Positions 16,957 through 26,111 of a DNA stretch of 64,000 bases are shown piece after piece (position 1 is the first letter of the stretch; every line of letters starts with the position of its first letter). The notes below the pieces were generated by a model that did no database searches, was not told the origin of the DNA, and saw only the letters and a program-made list of their open reading frames with translations. The DNA is from CBDEVH01 sp965243565 (GTDB lineage Bacteria; Pseudomonadota; Gammaproteobacteria; Tethybacterales; Persebacteraceae): positions 248,001 to 312,000 of the forward strand of contig OZ251571.1 in assembly GCA_965243565.1 (NCBI GenBank). The letters are read 5' to 3'. Position numbers and translations under genes: made by a program.

Positions 16957-18372
16957 ATGCCAGCCGCTAAAAAAAACCTCGCACAACTCATTAAACAAAA
17001 TAAAATTGCTTTTGTTGATTATCGTTTTACCGATACACTAGGAAAATTCCACCATGTAACCGTGCCTTCCGAAGTCGCACTTGAATCTGGCGGTAGTATT
17101 GGCAGCAAAGCATTCGATGGCTCTTCTATTGAAGGTTGGAGAGGCATTGAAGATTCCGACATGTTATTACAACCCGACATTACCAGCACCTTTATTGACC
17201 CTTTTAGCGAAGAGCCAACCATGGTTATATTATGTGATGCCTTATTACCAGACGAAACCCCTTACGGCTTATGTCCTCGAGGCATTGCTCGTAAAACAGT
17301 TAACTACCTTAAAAAAACAGGCATTGGCAGCGATGCATTATTTGGTCCTGAGCCTGAATTTTTTGTATTTGATTCTATCCAGTGGAAAAATTCAATGGAA
17401 GAATCACACTATAAAATCAGCAGTGAAGAAGGCAGTTGGGCATCAACCGAAGCAATGGACGGCTTTAATCACGGTCATCGCCCCGGTGTAAAAGGCGGTT
17501 ATTTTCCATGCTCTCCGATTGATTCAATGGTTGATATTCGCAACGAAATGTGCAAACGCCTTGAAGAAGTCGGCGTTAAAGTTGAAGTCCATCATCACGA
17601 AGTTGGCACTGGTGGTCAATGTGAAATAGGAACGCGTTTTGGCAGCTGTGTCGAACGTGCCGACCACAACCAACTATTAAAATATGTTGTTCGCAACGTT
17701 GCGCACCAATTTGGCAAAACCGCCACCTTTATGCCCAAACCTTTAATGGGGGACAACGGCAACGGAATGCACGTACACCAATCCATTATTAAAAATGGCA
17801 AAAACATATTTAGAGGCAAGGAATATAGCGGACTATCCAAAGAAGCGCTATGGTACATTGGTGGCATACTTAAGCATTGCCATGCACTCAATGCCATTTG
17901 CAACCCTAGCACTAACTCATACAAACGTTTATTACCCGGCTTTGAAGCCCCCAACTGTATTGCTTATTCTGCCCGTAATCGTTCTGCTGCTATACGCATA
18001 CCATTGTCTAGTGACGCATCTCGCCGTATTGAAACCCGTTTTCCTGATCCAATGGCAAATCCGTACTTGTGTTTTTCGGCATTATTATTAGCAGGCTTAG
18101 ATGGCATTAAAAATAAAATCGATCCGGGTAAGCCATGTGACTATAATCTATACGCATCACGTCGTTCACAAGACACCGAAGCGGTTGCCAATATGTGTGG
18201 GTCGTTTCCTGAAGCACTCAATGCACTTGACAGCGACCGTTCATTTTTAACCGACTCAGGTGTATTTACCGACGAAGTCATTAATTCATTTTTAGAACTA
18301 AAATGGAAAGAAGTTATCGAGTTTCGTCAGCAACCATGTCCAATTGAGTTTCAAATGTACTATTCCTTATAA
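16957..18372 (+). CDS. glnA: Glutamine synthetase, type I
   Basis: 471 residues, the usual GSI length. The N-terminal FVDYRFTDTLGKFHHVT, the catalytic KPLMGDNGNGMHVHQS and the ATP-site segment NRSAAIRIP are present. Tyr399 in NLYASRR aligns with the adenylylated Tyr397 of the enterobacterial enzyme, so control by GlnE adenylylation is possible. The enzyme makes glutamine from glutamate, ammonia and ATP in the cytoplasm as a dodecamer. A -10-like TATAAT lies at 16912-16917. No ntrB/ntrC genes follow; the next gene is a porin. Confidence 0.96.
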   Translation: MPAAKKNLAQLIKQNKIAFVDYRFTDTLGKFHHVTVPSEVALESGGSIGSKAFDGSSIEGWRGIEDSDMLLQPDITSTFIDPFSEEPTMVILCDALLPDETPYGLCPRGIARKTVNYLKKTGIGSDALFGPEPEFFVFDSIQWKNSMEESHYKISSEEGSWASTEAMDGFNHGHRPGVKGGYFPCSPIDSMVDIRNEMCKRLEEVGVKVEVHHHEVGTGGQCEIGTRFGSCVERADHNQLLKYVVRNVAHQFGKTATFMPKPLMGDNGNGMHVHQSIIKNGKNIFRGKEYSGLSKEALWYIGGILKHCHALNAICNPSTNSYKRLLPGFEAPNCIAYSARNRSAAIRIPLSSDASRRIETRFPDPMANPYLCFSALLLAGLDGIKNKIDPGKPCDYNLYASRRSQDTEAVANMCGSFPEALNALDSDRSFLTDSGVFTDEVINSFLELKWKEVIEFRQQPCPIEFQMYYSL

Positions 18373-18384
18373 TATAAAAAAGTA

Positions 18385-18393
18385 TGCTATAAT
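18385..18393 (+). promoter_or_regulatory. Extended -10 element, candidate porin promoter
   Basis: TGCTATAAT is a full extended -10 box just after glnA. If used, the porin mRNA would carry a long (about 200-base), A/T-rich leader. No good -35 accompanies it, so this is a suggestion only. Confidence 0.35.
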
Positions 18394-18602
18394 TAATAAA
18401 TGCAAGGGGAACGCATAATCTTATTTGTAATTTGTAATCTATGGTTTTTGTATTGATAACATCAAATAAAAAATAATAAAAAATAGTAAACAAAGTTGTA
18501 ATAAAGTAGTTTTTTTTGTTACAATTCGGTTCATAAACGATTGGCTTATTACTTGAAAGATAGGCTTGTCGTATTTTCAAGAAATAAAAGGAGAAATAAT
18601 AA

Positions 18603-19649
18603 ATGAAAATAAATAATAAACTAATCGCAATTGCCGTTGCTGGTGCATTAACTGCCCCTGCCGCTTTTGCAGCACAAGACACCTCAGGTATGCAGTACAC
18701 ATCAGCATCCGAAGGTTTTTATGCCTCTATTCGCGTTCGTTACGACAGTAATAATGGTACGGAAGATGGTGATGCTAAAGTTGGAAATTCCGGAAGCCGT
18801 TTTGGTGTTCGTGGTTCTAACGACCTCGGCGGTGGCTTAAGTGGTTTTTATCAGTACGAAGCAGGTGTTGACACCGCAAACGGTGGTGCTCTTAGCACAC
18901 GTATTGGTCATGTTGGCTTGCGTGGTGGTTTCGGTGAAATCATTCTAGGTAATTTCTGGCCTAACGCTTATAACTTTACAAACGCTGGTTCTGATGTTTC
19001 CAATGTTTACAGTGCTTACATTACACCAACTCATCAGCAGTATCGTACTTCAAATACCATTCAGTACACAACACCTGAAATAAGTGGTTTGCAAGTTGCT
19101 TTGGCTGTTAGAATGCGTGGTGGTGCAACGACTGATAATGTGTATGAAGGTGATAATGCTGATGCTTTGAATGATGCATTCGTGAACGATGAAAGCACAA
19201 ACCCTGATGGAAACGATGTTGATTTATACTCAATAGCCGCAAAATACGCTGCTGGTGGTCTTTCTGTTGGTCTTTCCTACAACTCAGCTGCAGATGCATT
19301 AGTAGGTGGTGATGATGGTACTTCGTGGGTTGCTAAATTAGGCTACGCTCAAGATAACTGGTATGCCAATTATTGGTATTCCGAAGACAATGCTTCTGAT
19401 GGAGATGGTGTTGCTGACGATAGAACTGTCGCTGGTCTTGGTGCTGGTATCAGCTTAGATAAAATTAACCTTTATCTTTCCTCTGAAGCAGACGATACCG
19501 CTACTGGTGATAATGCTTATACTACTTTAGGTGCTCAGTATAACTTAGGTTCAAATTCACGCGTTTGGTTGGAGTATGTTACGGTTGATAATGATGGTTC
19601 TGATGTTGAAGATGATCACGTCAATATGGGCTTACGTCACGATTTCTAA
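18603..19649 (+). CDS. Outer-membrane porin (Gram-negative general porin type)
   Basis: 348 residues: a clear signal peptide (KLIAIAVAGALTAPAAFA, cleaved before AQDTS), then alternating amphipathic strands typical of trimeric 16-strand porins, for example SRFGVRGSNDLGGGLSGFYQYE and the early HVGLRGGFGEIILGNFW, and the C-terminal BamA recognition ending MGLRHDF with terminal Phe. It forms diffusion channels for small solutes in the outer membrane. The loops are rich in Asp, Asn and Gly, giving an acidic protein, which might suit a saline setting. A strong terminator follows. Confidence 0.92.
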   Translation: MKINNKLIAIAVAGALTAPAAFAAQDTSGMQYTSASEGFYASIRVRYDSNNGTEDGDAKVGNSGSRFGVRGSNDLGGGLSGFYQYEAGVDTANGGALSTRIGHVGLRGGFGEIILGNFWPNAYNFTNAGSDVSNVYSAYITPTHQQYRTSNTIQYTTPEISGLQVALAVRMRGGATTDNVYEGDNADALNDAFVNDESTNPDGNDVDLYSIAAKYAAGGLSVGLSYNSAADALVGGDDGTSWVAKLGYAQDNWYANYWYSEDNASDGDGVADDRTVAGLGAGISLDKINLYLSSEADDTATGDNAYTTLGAQYNLGSNSRVWLEYVTVDNDGSDVEDDHVNMGLRHDF

Positions 19650-19673
19650 ATTTATCTAGATTTCACTAACATT

Positions 19674-19702
19674 AAAAAAGGCATGTTTACATGCCTTTTT
19701 TT
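19674..19702 (+). terminator. Rho-independent terminator of the porin gene
   Basis: AAAAAAGGCATG, loop TTTA, CATGCCTTTTTTT: a perfect stem with A run before and T run after, 24 bases past the stop. It could work on both strands. Confidence 0.85.
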
Positions 19703-19887
19703 ATTTAATAATAGTATAAAAATTCTCAAGATACGAGAATATGAAAAACAAGCGTTATTAAGCTCATCGATTAATAAATTCATTGCAATAATAGCAATGG
19801 CTGGTTTGGTTAAAACAAGACAAAGCGCGATTGCAACAGCACAAGACAATAAAAAAATATGTATTTGAATAGACTAAAAAAAACAGT

Positions 19888-20475
19888 CTATTGGCTTGGG
19901 CTTGTCTTGGTATCGATATTGTTTAATACATCACGGACAGGACCAAATGTTTTTCGATGTTCCGCACAAATGCCGTGTTGTTGTATTTTTTGTATATGGT
20001 CGGCGGTTGGATAAGCTTTGTGTATGGCAAAACCGTATTGTGGGTATTGCTTGTCTAGTTTAATCATTAAGTTATCACGGTGCACTTTGGCTATGATAGA
20101 GGCAGCCATTATCGCAGGTACTATTGCATCGCCACCAATAATGGCTTCGGCAGGGTACGGTAAGTCGGGACAATAGTTACCATCAACTTGTACGATGTCG
20201 GGGCAGATAACAATAGTAGATACCGCTCGTTGCATAGCAAAGCTACTGGCGTTTCGTATATTGTATTGTTCTATTTCTTCTACACTGGCGGTGGCAATCG
20301 TATAACACAAACATAGGTCGATTATTTCGTCGTATAAGAGGCGACGTTTTTTGTCGGATAGTTTTTTAGAGTCGTCTAAACCTTCGGGTATGTCTTTGCC
20401 AAACATAACGGCAGCGGCAACGACAACGCCTGCCAATGCCCCACGTCCGGCTTCATCAACACCACAAATTAGCAT
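19888..20475 (-). CDS. rnhB: Ribonuclease HII
   Basis: 195 residues with the RNase HII signature CGVDEAGRGALAGVVVAAAV (D7 and E8 are catalytic) and the later motif VDGNY. It removes ribonucleotides from DNA. It is the last gene of the ribosomal/lipid A block and overlaps lpxB by seven bases, the same lpxB-rnhB order as in many gammaproteobacteria. An 8-bp inverted repeat (AATAGACT/AGTCTATT) straddles its stop codon but has its T run in the loop. Confidence 0.95.
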   Translation of the reverse strand: MLICGVDEAGRGALAGVVVAAAVMFGKDIPEGLDDSKKLSDKKRRLLYDEIIDLCLCYTIATASVEEIEQYNIRNASSFAMQRAVSTIVICPDIVQVDGNYCPDLPYPAEAIIGGDAIVPAIMAASIIAKVHRDNLMIKLDKQYPQYGFAIHKAYPTADHIQKIQQHGICAEHRKTFGPVRDVLNNIDTKTSPSQ

Positions 20476-21584
20476 GATAATATCTTAACAATGGCTTGGT
20501 CGGGTGTTATGTCTGCGGTTTGTAATAATTGGCTGATGTGTTGTAGCTGTGTCTGCATTTCCCCCCGATACGCTGAATCATCAAGTAGTTTGCTTGCCTC
20601 ACGTGCAATGAGTGTGGGGGTAGCCTCGTCTAATAATAATTCGGGTACGATAAAACGGTTTGATAATATGTTGGGTAGTGTAAAAAAAGGCAGGCTAAAT
20701 TTTTTAAATTTTAGGAGTTGCTTGTTTAACCAACCGGTCTGAAAATAAGTAACCATCGGCAGCTGGTATAAGGCGGCTTCTAGTGTAATGGTGCCTGATT
20801 TTATAATACCAATGTCAGCCGCAGCCAATACGGTGTCTAAATCGGCTATTTTTATGTCGGGTAGGGCCTTTTGTATGGCATCGGCAATACTAGCGCATGA
20901 GCAAGCAGTTATAAATATACGGTTGGGTTGGCTTAGCTTTTGTATAACTTGTTGCATAATGGGCAAATGATGGAATAATTCCGATTGCCGAGAACCAATT
21001 AATACAGCGATGACAGTGCAAGGGCTAGAGAGTCCCAAGTTTTGTCTTGCTTCTTGTTTTTGTATCTTTTGCTTTCTGGCAGCAACGTGCCCCACATAAT
21101 GGTGAGGGATGTTGTGCTGTTGGTATATGTTTTTTTCAAATGGAAATAACAACAACATATAATTAATAATGTTTGCTATTTTTTTTAAGCGGTGGGTTTT
21201 CCATACCCAGACTTGCGGGCTAACGTAATGGACTGTCGGAATGCAATGGTTGGTACAAAATTGTGCCAACCGTAAATTTATGTCAGGAGCGTCTATGCCA
21301 ATGAATAAATCGGGTTTGCGGTGTAGTAAATGTTGTTGAATTTTATTTTTTAAACGTAATATGGCAGGTAGTGATTTTAATACGTCCCAATAACCCATAA
21401 CGGCGAAGGTTTTATAATGGCTAATGAGTTCAATACCAGCGGTTTGCATTGCATCGCCCCCTACGCCACTGATGGTCATATCAGGATATTGCTTTTTTAA
21501 TGGGATGATTAAGTCTAAAGCTAGTTTGTCGCCTGATTTTTCACCAACACAGATAAATAAATGAGCAGAGTTAGGATTGGTCAT
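20469..21584 (-). CDS. lpxB: Lipid-A-disaccharide synthase
   Basis: 371 residues of the GT19 family, which joins UDP-2,3-diacylglucosamine and lipid X into the lipid A disaccharide at the inner face of the inner membrane. Seen: the N-terminal GEKSGDKLALDLI (usually GEASGD), GVGGDAMQTAGI, GYWDVLKSLP, IDAPDINLRLA, YVSPQVWVWK and the late SGTITLEAALYQLPMVTYF. The start overlaps the end of lpxA by 14 bases and its end overlaps rnhB, so translation is probably coupled. Confidence 0.96.
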   Translation of the reverse strand: MTNPNSAHLFICVGEKSGDKLALDLIIPLKKQYPDMTISGVGGDAMQTAGIELISHYKTFAVMGYWDVLKSLPAILRLKNKIQQHLLHRKPDLFIGIDAPDINLRLAQFCTNHCIPTVHYVSPQVWVWKTHRLKKIANIINYMLLLFPFEKNIYQQHNIPHHYVGHVAARKQKIQKQEARQNLGLSSPCTVIAVLIGSRQSELFHHLPIMQQVIQKLSQPNRIFITACSCASIADAIQKALPDIKIADLDTVLAAADIGIIKSGTITLEAALYQLPMVTYFQTGWLNKQLLKFKKFSLPFFTLPNILSNRFIVPELLLDEATPTLIAREASKLLDDSAYRGEMQTQLQHISQLLQTADITPDQAIVKILSC

Positions 21585-22386
21585 CGGTCTTACTGCTAAG
21601 TGATCGCTTGCGTGGGCGAATTAACTGCAGGGTATCTTCTTGTAAAAAATGGAGCAGCTGTTGTATCAAAGGGGTTTGGCTATAACTGGCATCGGCAATG
21701 GCGGTTATGGCGTTACCAATGGGCAGATGCTGACGGTAAAGCAAACGGTAAGCGGCTTTTATGTTTTTAATGTCGGCAGGGTCGGTTTGCTTGCGTTGTA
21801 AGCCAATGGTATTAATGCCAACGCTGCCAAGTGCAACGGATGCCCATGGCGGTACGTCCATACGGATAACCTCACCACCGCCAATAATAGCGCCCGTGCC
21901 AACATGACGAAATTGATGATACAAACTACCGCCACCCAATATGGCAAAGTCATCAACCCGAACATGCCCAGCCAATTGACAGGCGTTGGCAATGGTTAGG
22001 TGATTGCCTAATAGGCAGTCGTGGGCGACATGCGAATACGCCATTATCCAGTTATGGTTGCCTATGCGTGTTTGCTCTTGGTCATCAGTGCCATGGTTAA
22101 AAAAACAGTATTCACGAATGGTGTTGTCATCACCAATAATAAGCGGTGCTTTGCCGTCGTATGTTTTTTTGTCTTGAGGGTCGCCTCCCAAAGAACAAAA
22201 GGGGTAAATTTTATTGCGTGCACCGATAATGGTGTCTTTCCATATAATGGTATTACGGCCTATATGGGTGTCGTTGCCGATACGAACATGGGCTTCAATA
22301 CATGCTCCAGCATCAATGCAAACATTGGTGCCGAGCTCCGCCGATGGGTGTACTTCAGCCGATGGATGTATGGTGGGCATGTGCAT
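21571..22386 (-). CDS. lpxA: UDP-N-acetylglucosamine acyltransferase
   Basis: 271 residues with a left-handed beta-helix of hexapeptide repeats (IHPSAEVHPSAELG, IGARNKIYPFCSLGGDPQDKKT) and the catalytic-histidine region MAYSHVAHDCLLGN. It transfers a hydroxyacyl chain from ACP to UDP-GlcNAc, the first step of lipid A synthesis. The start may be the ATG at 22386 or the one two codons later. It follows fabZ by 14 bases and overlaps lpxB. Confidence 0.96.
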   Translation of the reverse strand: MHMPTIHPSAEVHPSAELGTNVCIDAGACIEAHVRIGNDTHIGRNTIIWKDTIIGARNKIYPFCSLGGDPQDKKTYDGKAPLIIGDDNTIREYCFFNHGTDDQEQTRIGNHNWIMAYSHVAHDCLLGNHLTIANACQLAGHVRVDDFAILGGGSLYHQFRHVGTGAIIGGGEVIRMDVPPWASVALGSVGINTIGLQRKQTDPADIKNIKAAYRLLYRQHLPIGNAITAIADASYSQTPLIQQLLHFLQEDTLQLIRPRKRSLSSKTDDQS

Positions 22387-22400
22387 TAGGGGTTAACGTA

Positions 22401-22850
22401 TTAGGGGCTGACAGAGGCGTATATCGATATTTGCGCATCAGCAACACGCTTGCCATTAACCGTCGCTTGGGTGGTAAATTTGTAGTTGGATAGCCTCTGA
22501 CGAGTGAGAGTGGCATGTAAGTGTAGCTGATCGCCCGGAATAATTTGCTGACGAAAACGCGCATTATTAATGCCGGATAAAAAGATAACTTTTTGTTCAG
22601 GGACTTTATCGAGTGATAATAAAAGCAATAACCCGCAGGTTTGTGCCAGTGCTTCAAGGATGAGTACGCCCGGCATAATAGGGTTATCAGGAAAATGCCC
22701 AGTAAATTGCGGTTCGTTGGCGGTGATATTTTTTAGCCCAATGATGCTTTCGTTTTTATGAAGTTCGATGACTCTATCGACTAATAAAAAAGGATAGCGG
22801 TGAGGTAATAGGGGTAAGAGTGAGTTGATGTCGTATGTTGTTTTATTCAT
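22401..22850 (-). CDS. fabZ: 3-hydroxyacyl-[acyl-carrier-protein] dehydratase FabZ
   Basis: 149 residues from the ATG at 22850; an upstream in-frame start would lie inside pyrH. The family core LLPHRYPFLLVDRV and GHFPDNPIMPGVLILEALAQ (catalytic His and Glu) is intact. FabZ dehydrates hydroxyacyl-ACP in fatty-acid elongation and competes with LpxA for hydroxymyristoyl-ACP, which explains the fabZ-lpxA pairing. It starts only 10 bases after pyrH ends; in most relatives frr, uppS, cdsA, dxr, rseP, bamA, skp and lpxD lie in between. Confidence 0.95.
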   Translation of the reverse strand: MNKTTYDINSLLPLLPHRYPFLLVDRVIELHKNESIIGLKNITANEPQFTGHFPDNPIMPGVLILEALAQTCGLLLLLSLDKVPEQKVIFLSGINNARFRQQIIPGDQLHLHATLTRQRLSNYKFTTQATVNGKRVADAQISIYASVSP

Positions 22851-22860
22851 ACGCCGTATT

Positions 22861-23571
22861 TTATAACGAAACGTATGTTCCTTCGCTGTGTCCTTGCACA
22901 ATTCTAGATAATGCACCGGGATTTTGTAGTTTATAGACAACAATTGGTAGGCGACGTTCACGGCAAAGTGTGAGTGCGGTGGCGTCCATTACGTTTAAGC
23001 GTTTTTGTAGGGCTTCGTCTATGGGTAGGATGTCATAGCGAGTGGCGTCTGGATATAAAGTCGGGTCGGCAGAATAAATGCCATCAACATTGGTGGCTTT
23101 TATAAGAATGTCAGCGTTGATTTCGGAAGCACGTAACGCGGCTGCGGTATCGGTGGTAAAGTAAGGGTTGCCTGTGCCTCCAGCAAATATCATGACGCGT
23201 TTGTTGTCTAAGTGCCGATTGGCTTTTTCGCGGATATAGGGTGCGGCGACTTGTTCGAGGTTTAAAGCGGTTTGCAAACGCGCCGGGATTTCATGGTCAA
23301 CCAATGCTGCATGTAATGCCATGCCATTTAATACGGTTGCCAACATTCCCATGTAATCGCCAGTAACGCGGTCAATGCCCATTTGTCCAGAGATGAGGTG
23401 TCCCCGAATAATATTGCCACCGCCAATAACGATTGCAACTTCGATGCCCAATTGAGTAATAGCAGAAATTTCGTCAACGATATAACGAATGACTTTTGCT
23501 GATATAGAGGAATCTTCGGTTAATAGAGACTCGCCACTCAGTTTTAAAAGGACGCGACGTATCTTTGCCAT
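22861..23571 (-). CDS. pyrH: UMP kinase
   Basis: 236 residues of the amino-acid-kinase fold: VLLKLSGESL, VAIVIGGGNIIRG, GDYMGMLATVLNGMAL and FAGGTGNPYFTTDTAA are all as in bacterial UMP kinases, which phosphorylate UMP to UDP and are GTP-activated and UTP-inhibited hexamers. Its ATG overlaps the stop of tsf by one base (TAATG), so the two are translationally coupled. Confidence 0.97.
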   Translation of the reverse strand: MAKIRRVLLKLSGESLLTEDSSISAKVIRYIVDEISAITQLGIEVAIVIGGGNIIRGHLISGQMGIDRVTGDYMGMLATVLNGMALHAALVDHEIPARLQTALNLEQVAAPYIREKANRHLDNKRVMIFAGGTGNPYFTTDTAAALRASEINADILIKATNVDGIYSADPTLYPDATRYDILPIDEALQKRLNVMDATALTLCRERRLPIVVYKLQNPGALSRIVQGHSEGTYVSL

Positions 23572-24395
23572 TAGGCGTTACTTGATTCTCCAACTACGAA
23601 TAGCTCAAAACCAGTTACTTGTCCAGAGCCCAATGCTTGTGCCACTGTTTTTTCAGTGTCAACAACAAAGGCTTGCCCATGCAGTGTGATTTCGGATAAG
23701 TATTTTTTAATCTTTCCTTGTGCAATTTTAGCGGCTAGTTCGGGAGGTTTTCCTGTTTCTTCGGCTTGTGCGGTATAAATGGCTTTTTCAGCAGATAATA
23801 AATCAGCTGGTACATTGCTTTCGGCAATGTAACGAGGACGCATTGCAGCAATGTGCATACAAATACCGTGACAAAGTTCTTGATCGACATTAGTGGTAGA
23901 ACACATGGCGGCTACTTTGTTGCCAGTATGAACATAGACGTTAATCTGGCCATCAGTGCTGCTCAGAGTACGAACACGCGTGACAGAAATGTTTTCACCG
24001 AGTTTCATCACCATGTTCTGACGAGCGGCTTCAACGGTTTCGTTGTTGTCGAGTGTAAGGCCCAAAATATCTTGAGGAACGCTACCATTTTGTGCAACTG
24101 CCATCGCGACACGGTCGGCAAAGGCAATGATGTTTTCATCACGAGCGACAAAATCGGTTTCGCAGCTGACTTCGATCATAGCGGCTGTATTGCCATTTTT
24201 AGCAAAAGCAATACGACCTTCGTTGGCAGTTCTGCCAGATACTTTGCTTGCTTTGGCTCCGCTTTTAATGCGTAGTAAGTCACGGGCTTTGTCAGAGTCG
24301 CCTTCGCATTCTACTAAGGCTTTTTTGCATTCCATCATCCCAAGCCCTGTGGCTTCACGTAGGGATTTGACCATGCTGGCACTGATATTACTCAT
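23571..24395 (-). CDS. tsf: Elongation factor Ts
   Basis: 274 residues; the N-terminal UBA-like domain SMVKSLREATGLGMMECKKAL and the motif CETDFVARDE are characteristic. EF-Ts recycles EF-Tu-GDP to EF-Tu-GTP. Place between rpsB and pyrH is the conserved bacterial order. Slightly shorter than the Escherichia coli protein (283). Confidence 0.97.
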   Translation of the reverse strand: MSNISASMVKSLREATGLGMMECKKALVECEGDSDKARDLLRIKSGAKASKVSGRTANEGRIAFAKNGNTAAMIEVSCETDFVARDENIIAFADRVAMAVAQNGSVPQDILGLTLDNNETVEAARQNMVMKLGENISVTRVRTLSSTDGQINVYVHTGNKVAAMCSTTNVDQELCHGICMHIAAMRPRYIAESNVPADLLSAEKAIYTAQAEETGKPPELAAKIAQGKIKKYLSEITLHGQAFVVDTEKTVAQALGSGQVTGFELFVVGESSNA

Positions 24396-24409
24396 AGAAT
24401 CTCCAATAA

Positions 24410-25288
24410 TTATGATTTGTCGGAGGACGGTGTAACAGTCTCCGAATTATCAGTGGATTTTTTGGCACGAATCACACGGGATTCAGCCTTTTTTTCAGTT
24501 GCTTCAGCAGTGCCTACGTTTTTATCTGTGGCATTTTTGTCGCTACTGGTTTTGAATGTTTCTTTGTTACCAAAGTTGCTTTTAATGTCTTCAATTAATT
24601 TTGCTTCCCATTCTTTTTTACCTTCAGCAATGGCTTCGGTAATTTCACGGGCGTAGATTTCAATGGCTTGAGTAGAGTCATCGTTGCCGGGGATGACGTA
24701 GTCGATGTCAAGCGGCGAATGATTGGTGTCAACTATAGAGACAATAGGAATGCCCATTTTTTTAGCCTCAAGGATAGCGCCTTTGTGTAAGCCAGCGTCA
24801 ATAACAAACATAACGTCAGGAGCTTTGTCCATATCGCGAATACCACCAATGGCTTTTTCAAGATTGTGCTTGGTGAGCATCATCTTAATGCCTTCTTTTT
24901 TGGTGAGGGTTTTTAAAACACCGCTTTCAATGTTCGCTTCGATTTCTTTTAAGCGATCAATGGATTTACGAGTGGTTTTAAAGTTGGTCATAATGCCACC
25001 TAACCAACGATGGTTGACATAGGGCATTGAAACGGCTTTGGCGGATTCGGAGATAACTTCATCACAATTACGCTTGGTACAGAGATATAAAATAGTGCCA
25101 CCAGATGCTGCAATCGATTTTAAATAACTTTTTGCTTGGTTAAGGTGGGACAAAGTGGTGTCAAGGTTGACGATGTGGGTGCTATGATACTTGCCGTAGA
25201 TGTAAGGAGCCATTTTGGGGTTCCAAAAGCGAACGCGGTGTCCAAAGTGTGCGCCTGCTATCATTAATTCACGAACTGTAGTAGTCAT
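24410..25288 (-). CDS. rpsB: 30S ribosomal protein uS2
   Basis: 292 residues. The conserved body starts MTTTVRELMIAGAHFGHRVRFWNP and includes VNHRWLGGIMTNFKT and VDTNHSPLDIDYVIPGNDD. The body ends near residue 228; the remaining ~60 residues are a charged, low-complexity tail rich in Lys, Ser, Thr, Asp and Ala that the 241-residue Escherichia coli protein lacks. It follows rplI by 35 bases instead of heading its own distant operon. Confidence 0.96.
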   Translation of the reverse strand: MTTTVRELMIAGAHFGHRVRFWNPKMAPYIYGKYHSTHIVNLDTTLSHLNQAKSYLKSIAASGGTILYLCTKRNCDEVISESAKAVSMPYVNHRWLGGIMTNFKTTRKSIDRLKEIEANIESGVLKTLTKKEGIKMMLTKHNLEKAIGGIRDMDKAPDVMFVIDAGLHKGAILEAKKMGIPIVSIVDTNHSPLDIDYVIPGNDDSTQAIEIYAREITEAIAEGKKEWEAKLIEDIKSNFGNKETFKTSSDKNATDKNVGTAEATEKKAESRVIRAKKSTDNSETVTPSSDKS

Positions 25289-25323
25289 TGAAAATCCTTA
25301 TGGGTCATAAAATTTTTCTCCGT

Positions 25324-25800
25324 TTATTTTGTTTCTTTTGTTTCTGCTAGTATTTCAACCGTTATCGTGGCGGTTAAATCTTCATTGATTTTAATGTCCA
25401 CTTTATGATTGCCCAATGCTTTTAACTGCCCGTCTGGCAGTGTGATTTGACCGCGTTTAAAACCAATGCCAGTGGTCGATATCTTTTTGTCGTTAATGGC
25501 ATTGGCAATAATTTGTGCAGTAATAGAACCGTATAAATTGCCGTCTGGACTGGCTAACGCAACGAGTGATAGCGTGTATCCATGCAATTTTTTGTGTAAT
25601 TCAGCCAAAATGGCTTCTTGCTCTTTTTGGCGAGCGTCGAGCTCTACACGGCGTTCTTCGAATTGTTTAATAGTAGAGGCTTCAGCACGTTCTGCTTTTT
25701 GTTGGGGAAATAAAAAGTTGCGTGCGTAACCCGCACGTACATTAACAACACTACCGAGTTTGCCGAGTTTTGAAATGCTTTCCAGTAAGATTACTTTCAT
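25324..25800 (-). CDS. rplI: 50S ribosomal protein bL9
   Basis: 158 residues with the N-terminal L9 motif KVILLESISKLGKLGSVVNV and GYARNFLFPQQKA, a long connecting helix rich in Glu/Lys, and the C-terminal domain. It binds 23S rRNA domain V. It overlaps the upstream rpsR by four bases, the usual rpsF-rpsR-rplI arrangement (priB absent). Confidence 0.96.
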   Translation of the reverse strand: MKVILLESISKLGKLGSVVNVRAGYARNFLFPQQKAERAEASTIKQFEERRVELDARQKEQEAILAELHKKLHGYTLSLVALASPDGNLYGSITAQIIANAINDKKISTTGIGFKRGQITLPDGQLKALGNHKVDIKINEDLTATITVEILAETKETK

Positions 25801-26096
25801 GATTTTATGTCTCGTTGTATGTGATGGTTTCTCATATAAGGAAACAATGACAAATAACGTGCTCGTTTAATGCTCGTTTTAATTTTGCGTTGCATAATGG
25901 CAGAGAGACCGTTAAAACGACCGGGACGGATTTTCCATTCTTCGTCAACGTATTGACGAAGAAAAGAAATGTCTTTGTAGTCAACATCAGTAATGCCAAT
26001 GGATTCTAGGCTGCATCTTGCTTTGGGGCGAAAAATAGCAGAGCGGTTAACAGGCCTGGCTTTTCGGAAATTCTTTTTATTATTACGATTGTACAT
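25797..26096 (-). CDS. rpsR: 30S ribosomal protein bS18
   Basis: 99 residues; the conserved core CSLESIGITDVDYKDISFLRQ, GRFNGLSAIMQRKI and IKRARYLSLFPY is complete. The N-terminus carries a basic extension (about 20 residues) compared with the 75-residue Escherichia coli protein. bS18 pairs with bS6 on the small subunit, in line with the neighbouring rpsF. Confidence 0.95.
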   Translation of the reverse strand: MYNRNNKKNFRKARPVNRSAIFRPKARCSLESIGITDVDYKDISFLRQYVDEEWKIRPGRFNGLSAIMQRKIKTSIKRARYLSLFPYMRNHHIQRDIKS

Positions 26097-26111
26097 AAGA
26101 GTGTCTTTCGA

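Noticed and set aside
19683..19868. 61-codon open frame between the porin and rnhB
   Set aside because: It begins inside the porin terminator and has no ribosome binding site or recognisable sequence; the gap appears empty apart from the terminator.
19868..19892. 8-bp inverted repeat AATAGACT/AGTCTATT across the rnhB stop, as a terminator
   Set aside because: The T run lies in the loop rather than after the stem on the rnhB strand.
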